This document shows, piece by piece, positions 17,963 through 22,525 of a DNA stretch of 22,525 nt. The notes under the pieces are model-generated. The model was not told the DNA's origin. It did not search any database and was given only the letters and a program-made list of their open reading frames with translations. A program made the position numbers and the translations under genes. The DNA comes from Temnopleurus reevesii. Taxonomy: Eukaryota; Echinodermata; Echinoidea; Temnopleuroida; Temnopleuridae. Location: NCBI GenBank assembly GCA_036244855.1, contig BQKZ01002998.1, positions 21,681 through 44,205 on the forward strand. The letters run 5' to 3'. Numbering within the stretch: position 1 is the first letter of the stretch; each line of letters opens with the position of its first letter.

Positions 17963-18222
17963 CCACGAATTGACGGGAGCCAGAGGGTATTACGGCGCTT
18001 AAGCAAAGAGGACGGAAGGGCCGATCAGAACGTTTTTTCTCAAGCGCGGGAAAATCTAGCGGGCCGCTAAGGTTGAGAACGCCCGCTAGAGTTCCCCGCG
18101 CTTGAGAAATAACGTCCTGATTGGCCCTTCCGTCTTCTTTGCTTAAGGTCCGTATTGTTGCAAGCCAGAGGATATTGTTGCACGAAATGACGGAAGCCAG
18201 AGGGTAATGTTGCACGAAATAA
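17963..18222 (+). repeat. ~32-bp tandem motif interrupted by the foldback
   Basis: The unit is roughly GCCAGAGGGTAATGTTGCAC followed by GAAATGACGGAA. One copy lies left of the foldback (17963-17992: CACGAATTGACGGGAGCCAG then AGGGTATTA), and two or more lie to the right (18161-18221), with only a few differences. The element therefore landed in a pre-existing short tandem array, or the array grew by slippage beside it. Confidence 0.55.
17990..18155. mobile_element. Foldback (MITE-like) element inserted in a short tandem repeat
   Basis: Arms at about 17990-18063 and 18081-18155 pair over about 74 bases. The left arm has CGCTTAAGCAAAGAGGACGG, AAGGGCCGATCAGAACGT and TCTCAAGCGCGGGAAAATCT; the right arm has the complements. 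The loop is about 17 bases. ATT or TATT on both outer edges may be the target duplication. The long minus-strand open frame at 17925-18215 results from this hairpin and is not a gene. Confidence 0.7.
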
Positions 18223-18510
18223 GTTACAAATGCATTGAAACGTGTCCTACTGACTTACACGTCGTTCGATATAGGATTCTCTTTGAATTGTTGCTATTTT
18301 TGGATTTCTTTGTTTTCATGCAACAATACCTTTTGGTCATATCAAATGGAGAAAAGATATATTCATATGAATTCGTGTTTTCTTTACAAGCCAGCAATGG
18401 CTGAACGTATGACTGTTGTCATGTTTACTATCTCTTGTGCTCAGCTGTTGCGTAATTCTCATTTAACACGATGCAATATATTTCCACAAAATTAAATCGA
18501 ACGCCAATTC
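18207..18510. other. Unique DNA between two inverted-repeat elements
   Basis: Two overlapping open frames (18207-18404 and 18235-18495) have starts but no recognisable domain. I do not call a gene here. Confidence 0.3.
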
Positions 18511-18518
18511 AATGCTCC

Positions 18519-18835
18519 TTTGTAATAAACACGATATAAATCATTTCCGAAAATTAAAGTGGGTCATCCACAATAGAGCCGTACGCCTTGTATTGAAGTG
18601 TGCGGACACAACAATCACAAGCCGGTTCCGATTTGAATAGTATAACAAAGAAGCATTGAAATGCCGTTCAAACTATTTTTTTGGAAACAGACTATATCAT
18701 ATTAATGCTAATTAAATTGGGAGTGGGTTGTGAGTTTGTGTCCTCCCGGTTCAATATAGGCCTACACAACGTACGGGTATATTGTCCCATGACCCACTTT
18801 ATTTTACGGAAATAGTTTATATCGTGTTATCTACA
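18519..18835. mobile_element. Inverted-repeat element (~317 bp) with a central spacer
   Basis: The left arm (about 18519-18623) and right arm (about 18726-18835) are reverse complements with indels. Shared blocks are ACACGATATAAAT, AATTAAAGTGGGTCAT, CCGTACG, and the pair GCGGACACAACAATCAC and GTGAGTTTGTGTCCTCC. The spacer of about 100 bases is AT-rich and contains AACAGACTATATCAT, an echo of the arm sequence. No transposase frame. It is likely a non-autonomous DNA element, superfamily unknown. Confidence 0.65.
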
Positions 18836-19179
18836 TTTATCCACGCTCATATTCCGAAAAGGTTGGCATCTCTGCTGAATTTGGAAGCCCCCGAACTTTT
18901 ATCAACTCCAGAAGATATGGCTAAAGTAGTTACAGAGATAGTGGCTATTCAAATAATTTTCGTAATCTTCCCCAAATAGTAAATAATGAATTATTTAAAC
19001 CGTTTCTACATTTTGAAGACATTGATGAACAAAACCATTTGGAAAATATTTGTCTTAATATAATCTCAATAATAATGGTGCGGGAAAAAGTCCCACAAAT
19101 TAACAAACAACATCTGCTAAACCTCTTTAACTCAAATGCTGTTGAACAAACCATGAGTGCTCGAAATTTGGAGGAATAA
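18824..19179 (+). pseudogene. Frameshifted, protein-like segment (pseudogene or exon relic), family unknown
   Basis: Two overlapping plus-strand frames each look like real protein. The first (to a stop at 18977-18979) contains IPKRLASLLNLEAPELL and TPEDMAKVVTEIV. The second is open from 18925 to a TAA at 19177-19179 and contains NNFRNLPQIVNNELFKPFL, HFEDIDEQNHLENICLNI and NAVEQTMSARNLEE. The protein-like text passes from one frame to the other at about 18940-18950, as a one-base indel would produce. The composition suggests amphipathic helices, as in ARM/HEAT-type or similar folds, but I recognise no family. The upstream edge abuts the inverted-repeat element, and no poly(A) follows, so it need not be a processed copy. 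The minus-strand frame over the same bases is less protein-like. Confidence 0.4.
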
Positions 19180-19216
19180 CATAACATTAAATTCTCAGAC
19201 CAAACAGGCACCGCGA

Positions 19217-19250
19217 TTTTTTTTTTTTTTGGGGGGGGGGGGGGGGGGGG
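19217..19250 (+). repeat. T14G20 homopolymer junction
   Basis: Fourteen T (19217-19230) are followed by twenty G (19231-19250), then AGGGGG. It is the same type and orientation as the T27G13 junction at 11782-11821. The minus-strand frames that read through it as Pro and Lys runs are artefacts. Confidence 0.9.
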
Positions 19251-19439
19251 AGGGGGTCGAGTCCCCAAGCCTTCCCATGGTCAGATGGTGAGCGCATAAA
19301 ATACTCCATATGGTAATAAAAAGCACCCTCTCCACCGTTACACCTCCTCTTCCACCTCCAAGTGACAAAACCCTGGCCATGCCATCATGATTCATTTTAC
19401 CGTGACATCACGTATTCTACACCCTTCATCTTGAATTCT

Positions 19440-19464
19440 CAACCAAAGGGAGAGAAAGAGAGAA

Positions 19465-19498
<34 letters not shown>

Positions 19499-19620
19499 GG
19501 AGAGAGAGAAAAAAAAGAGGGAGATAGAGAAATGTGTAATGGGAGTATTAGGAAACATGGAGAAAAGCGGCAGTACGGATTTTGAAGAGAAAAGAGAGGG
19601 AGAGATAGAAAGAAAGACGT

Positions 19621-19672
<52 letters not shown>

Positions 19673-19690
19673 ACGAGCGAGAGAGATGCA
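19440..19690 (+). repeat. Purine-rich (GA)n tract
   Basis: Two pure (AG)n cores at about 19469-19496 and 19623-19668 are embedded in about 250 bases of mostly A and G. The 141-codon plus-strand frame at 19362-19787 and three minus-strand frames are repeat translations. A draft-sequence N follows at 19827. Confidence 0.9.
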
Positions 19691-21310
19691 GTGCTCCAAG
19701 AACCCATCCTCCAGAACTCCGGTGGGAGCGCCTCTCTCGGAGCAATTCTTTATCTTCCCATTTATCATCATCATCACGCTTGTGTAACTTCTTCAACAGT
19801 CGAGGTAGTCTCGTGTGTATAGCTTCNGGGTTTATTGCAATTTTTACACACTCCAGTACGTTTGCACGTATCAACTTAAAATAATGTTTCCGCGGTCCCT
19901 GCCTAAAGGATAGTAATGGGTGACTTCATCATTGACACAAACTCGGGCAATTATTTCTAAAAACACCGCGACCACTTCGTGCATCACGCAGGCCACCGAG
20001 CCTAAGCTTTAAAGATAGAATACTACTTTTGCGACGAAAATCTGACCTTTCAAGGAATTGAGTGTTATGATAAAGGGTTTAAATGACCATAATTTATCGC
20101 CAATGAAGTAAGCTCAAAGATGGCTATAATAGATGTATTTCGAGTTATTTTAACAGTACTTGACTTTCGCAGCCGGCCAATTATCTCACCCTGCGTTCAA
20201 AATTCAAAACGTCCGTTGACATGGTTGACCGCTCGTTGACCAATACCGCAAAAGTCTCTCTCGTGCGTATTCCGCATGGTATGGCAGTGCATTGAAGAGC
20301 ATACTGTACGTGCTCTTACAATGTTATGTGTGTATGCGTATGTGTGTATGTGTTTTGTGTGTGGTAATGCGCTAGGAGTATCGCGATACCGTTGGTGTGA
20401 AGATGAATTATGATAGAATAGATTTTGATTCAAATTAAAAATCCTGGACTACATTCGACCAAACTACTTCATAGAGGTTATTATTTTGGCATATCCGAGG
20501 TACACAAGAAGTTGTAAGCAAAACCGTAATGTGTACAAATGTAGTTTTCTACCTTTAACTACAAATGGTACAAAATGTCTTCCTCAAATACTATCGCTTC
20601 CATTTAAATTCGTTGACCCATTTCCAGCCGCTACCGTCAGTGTCTATTTGTAGCTGACGTGAATCTTCCTGTCATGTCTATATACCTTCACTGCCATGAT
20701 ACAAATGTATGTATTGTTAAGTTGGTCTATTTAGACTGAATAAGAAAAGCACGTTGCATTTGGATGACACGATTTTTTATCAAATTCTATTTTGACAATG
20801 ATCTTACTTCTTACCAAAATGGATTGAGTTAATCACGAAACGATAAACTCCACGACATCTCGGTCACTGCTTGATAAGATTCAATTCATTTTAAGCTAAT
20901 ACAATAGGTCTCCATTTAATTCTTTGTGTGTGCGTGTGTGTGTGTGTGGAACATCATAATCATAAATGATCATAATCATCATTCTTTAGCATTCTAGCCC
21001 TTTATAATTCATCAGAGGAACACCCTTATTTGGTTGATTTTGTTCCCCCAAACATCACGAGATCTTATACCCGAAGGATAAGTATATAGGGATCTTTTCG
21101 ATTTTCTGTTCAAGTCATTTCGGGGTATTGCACAGACGTGTGAACTGACGAAACAAATCTACGTAAAAAATAAAACATGATCGCTGGCCGGGCAGCCAGT
21201 GTTGTGCATATACATTATATCAATTCAATTTGTAAAAGTAGCCCCCAAACACTTATTTCATGGTAAAAATGAGTTGGTTGTATGAGTTCAAAAAGTGTTA
21301 CTTCGACTAT
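19691..21310. other. Unique AT-rich DNA, no gene recognised
   Basis: Apart from a TG-rich patch at 20325-20361 and an interrupted (GT)n at 20924-20949, I see nothing supportable: no coding frame above 80 codons, no inverted repeat and no known motif cluster. The minus-strand frame at 20197-20433 has no recognisable domain. Confidence 0.35.
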
Positions 21311-21313
21311 TCA

Positions 21314-21441
21314 GGGGCATGTAACATAAAAGATGAAATTAAACTTACGATTAATATTCATCGTAAGTCTATGGTAAAACATGTCCCATAGATATACGAT
21401 TGGTTTTCAATTAATCGTATCTATTTCATGTTACATGCCCC
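21314..21441. mobile_element. Foldback element predicted to fold as a cloverleaf
   Basis: A perfect 14-bp outer stem pairs GGGGCATGTAACAT (21314-21327) with ATGTTACATGCCCC (21428-21441). Inside are three further perfect stem-loops: CTTACGAT/ATCGTAAG (21344-21351 and 21360-21367), TCTATGG/CCATAGA (21368-21374 and 21386-21392) and ATACGATT/AATCGTAT (21394-21401 and 21413-21420). The left and right hairpins are themselves related, so the element is both a foldback and a potential four-way junction. There is no coding frame. A TATT lies outside each end, but a duplication is not certain. Confidence 0.7.
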
Positions 21442-21815
21442 AGATATTGCAACAAATCAAAAGCATTCATTTCAACATAAATTATTCTCCTTTTTGTCAA
21501 TAATCCGAGCATCTTATTTTAGGTCACACTCTAAATATCGAGACATTTGTCGTCAATTATTCATCCTGCATACATTATATGGAGCTGTGCATATACTGTA
21601 AATCACAAAATACCTCTGACATTTCTGACGAATTATGCATTACAGGCTTTTTTTCTCACAAATAGTTTGCCCTAAATAACATGATCCCGTAATTCTACCC
21701 TGTATTTTGTTGATAATTCAACTTGCTTTCCCGCTATCGGGTATCGGGTCACCTTTCTTCCGCTCGAGATCTGTTTTTTATTCGCATATACGTCGAATGT
21801 GCTTCATCGTCCTTA

Positions 21816-22061
21816 AACGAAACTCACACCTTTGCGTTTTTAGCTGGCGTTTTGTAAATTAAAAACGCTCCCCGAGAGCACAGTAGCCTATGTGCTGATC
21901 AGACGGTGGACTGACGTTCGACCTGCGCTAGAGGAGCGTACGGCGAACGTCAGTCCACCGTATGACTTATGTATCTATGTGCGTCCAGGGATCGTCTTTT
22001 AAGCTTCAAGAGAAAACGCGTGGACGAAGTATGCTAAATATGCAAAAGTGTAGATGGGCCT
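21816..22061. mobile_element. Second copy of the 17.5-kb MITE family, more decayed
   Basis: The left part reads CTCACACCTTTGCGTTTTTAG, GTAAATTAAAAACGCTCCC and CAGACGGTGGACTGACGTTCG. The right part reads GCGAACGTCAGTCCACCGTAT and GTGCGTCCAGGGATCG, ending GCAAAAGTGTAGATGGGCCT. The same blocks in the same order occur at 17539-17780. TTA flanks both sides (21813-21815 and 22062-22064). The outer ends have diverged more than the central palindrome. Confidence 0.7.
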
Positions 22062-22186
22062 TTATATTCATCGCAGCCAATACTTCCGAGAATATAAGCA
22101 CACAAAAATGCAATTTCCCCTCTTTTCCATAGAGATTCATTTGCAACAAGTGTTTTAATAGCAATGTTACTTGTCAGGGCTATTTT

Positions 22187-22211
22187 CAGTTCAGTTCAGT
22201 TCAGTTCAGTT
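22187..22211 (-). mobile_element. (CAGTT)5 tail, probable LINE 3' end on the minus strand
   Basis: Five CAGTT units precede CGACTTTTTATTTCCATTA. On the minus strand this is TAATGGAAATAAAAAGTCG and then AACTG repeats, a terminal pentamer array preceded by an AATAAA-like signal, as seen in CR1/L2-type retroelements. The AT-rich sequence to the window end (22212-22525) may be the element's 3' untranslated region, but no reverse-transcriptase frame is present. Confidence 0.45.
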
Positions 22212-22525
22212 CGACTTTTTATTTCCATTATTAATCATAAAAAAATCAAATACAATTATGGTATTCACAATGTAAAAACATGTTCAATAAATTGTTTAGA
22301 TTGTTTGCATTTTTATGTAAATAGAAAAGGGTGACTACTAAAAAGTTTAAAACTTGTAACACGAAGGACCCTTGAAGAGGTTGCAAAATTGAAAATTATC
22401 TATAATATTAGAGTAATATAAATGGTATTTACAATAGGTAGAATAAATATAACATTAGAGATCAAAATACAGAATCACAAGAGCAAGCAACAGCACTCAC
22501 CCAGGGGGTAGGGACAGGGAGGAGG
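22212..22525. other. AT-rich DNA to the window end, no gene recognised
   Basis: No coding frame or clear repeat was found. If the pentamer tail at 22187-22211 is a minus-strand LINE end, this stretch would be its 3' untranslated region. The last 25 bases are purine-rich (GGGGGTAGGGACAGGGAGG). Confidence 0.3.

Noticed and set aside
18945..19268. 107-codon minus-strand frame
   Set aside because: It begins in the homopolymer run as Pro and Lys and overlaps the more protein-like plus-strand frames.
1..22525. CCTCCTCCC near the start and GGGAGGAGG at the end as terminal inverted repeats of the whole window
   Set aside because: Nine or ten low-complexity bases in a genome rich in such tracts; more likely an accident of window or contig choice.
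1..22525. CRISPR array or bacterial operon
   Set aside because: No regularly spaced short repeats and no dense, directional coding frames; base composition and repeats are those of an animal genome.

Overview
This looks like an ordinary, AT-rich, gene-free stretch of an animal nuclear genome. It is most likely from a marine invertebrate deuterostome, and a sea urchin or other echinoderm is my best guess. The basis is the repeat content: tRNA-headed SINEs ending in GCGCTATATAAA plus an (ATT)n tail, many short foldback (MITE-like) elements, long (CT)n/(GA)n tracts, and pentamer-tailed retroelement ends. The species call is inference from general familiarity, not a database match. Two N characters (8946 and 19827) show that this is assembled draft sequence. 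I found no bacterial-type gene organisation, no convincing intact protein-coding gene, no complete tRNA or rRNA gene and no CRISPR array. Nearly all open frames are short (under about 110 codons) or are translations of simple repeats.

Layout. 1-1340: mostly unique sequence with a foldback element at 631-758. 1343-3630: two members of one foldback family (1343-1479 degraded, 3232-3394 fuller), a tandem pair of about 350-bp units (1860-2500), a full-length SINE (2668-2943), a 57-bp solo SINE tail (3131-3187, minus) and a short palindrome (3560-3627). 3934-4441: a minus-strand SINE split by an insertion of about 207 bp. 4442-5170: unique sequence with an RFX-like site. 5171-6735: a SINE 3' fragment, a tandem pair of about 231-bp units carrying CT microsatellites, then a long purine tract. 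7205-7910: a decayed SINE and a decayed TIR element. 7911-10775: mostly unique AT-rich sequence with a probable LINE 3' tail near 9.1-9.3 kb. 10776-11821: a pyrimidine tract and a T27G13 homopolymer junction. 12268-14003: CA-rich DNA, a tandem pair of about 213-bp units, and the best-preserved SINE. 14004-15050: unique sequence with a TAAT cluster. 15055-15204: a strong foldback element. 15720-16563: long pyrimidine tracts interrupted by a (GATTT)4 LINE-type tail. 16564-17495: unique sequence, including a candidate regulatory block. 17496-18835: three different inverted-repeat elements packed close together, two of them sitting in duplicated DNA. 18824-19179: a frameshifted, protein-like segment, probably a pseudogene or exon relic. 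19217-19690: a T14G20 junction and a purine tract. 19691-21310: nothing recognised beyond a GT repeat. 21314-22061: a cloverleaf-shaped foldback and a second copy of the 17.5-kb MITE family. 22187-22211: a (CAGTT)5 retroelement tail.

There is no gene pathway to describe. The biology here is transposon biology. Non-autonomous SINEs and MITEs, dependent on enzymes encoded elsewhere, have repeatedly inserted into, duplicated and broken each other. The most useful observations are the nested SINE, a set of TTA/TWA-flanked MITEs with related ends, a foldback predicted to form a four-way junction, a MITE in a perfect 16-bp palindromic target, and the frameshifted coding relic.
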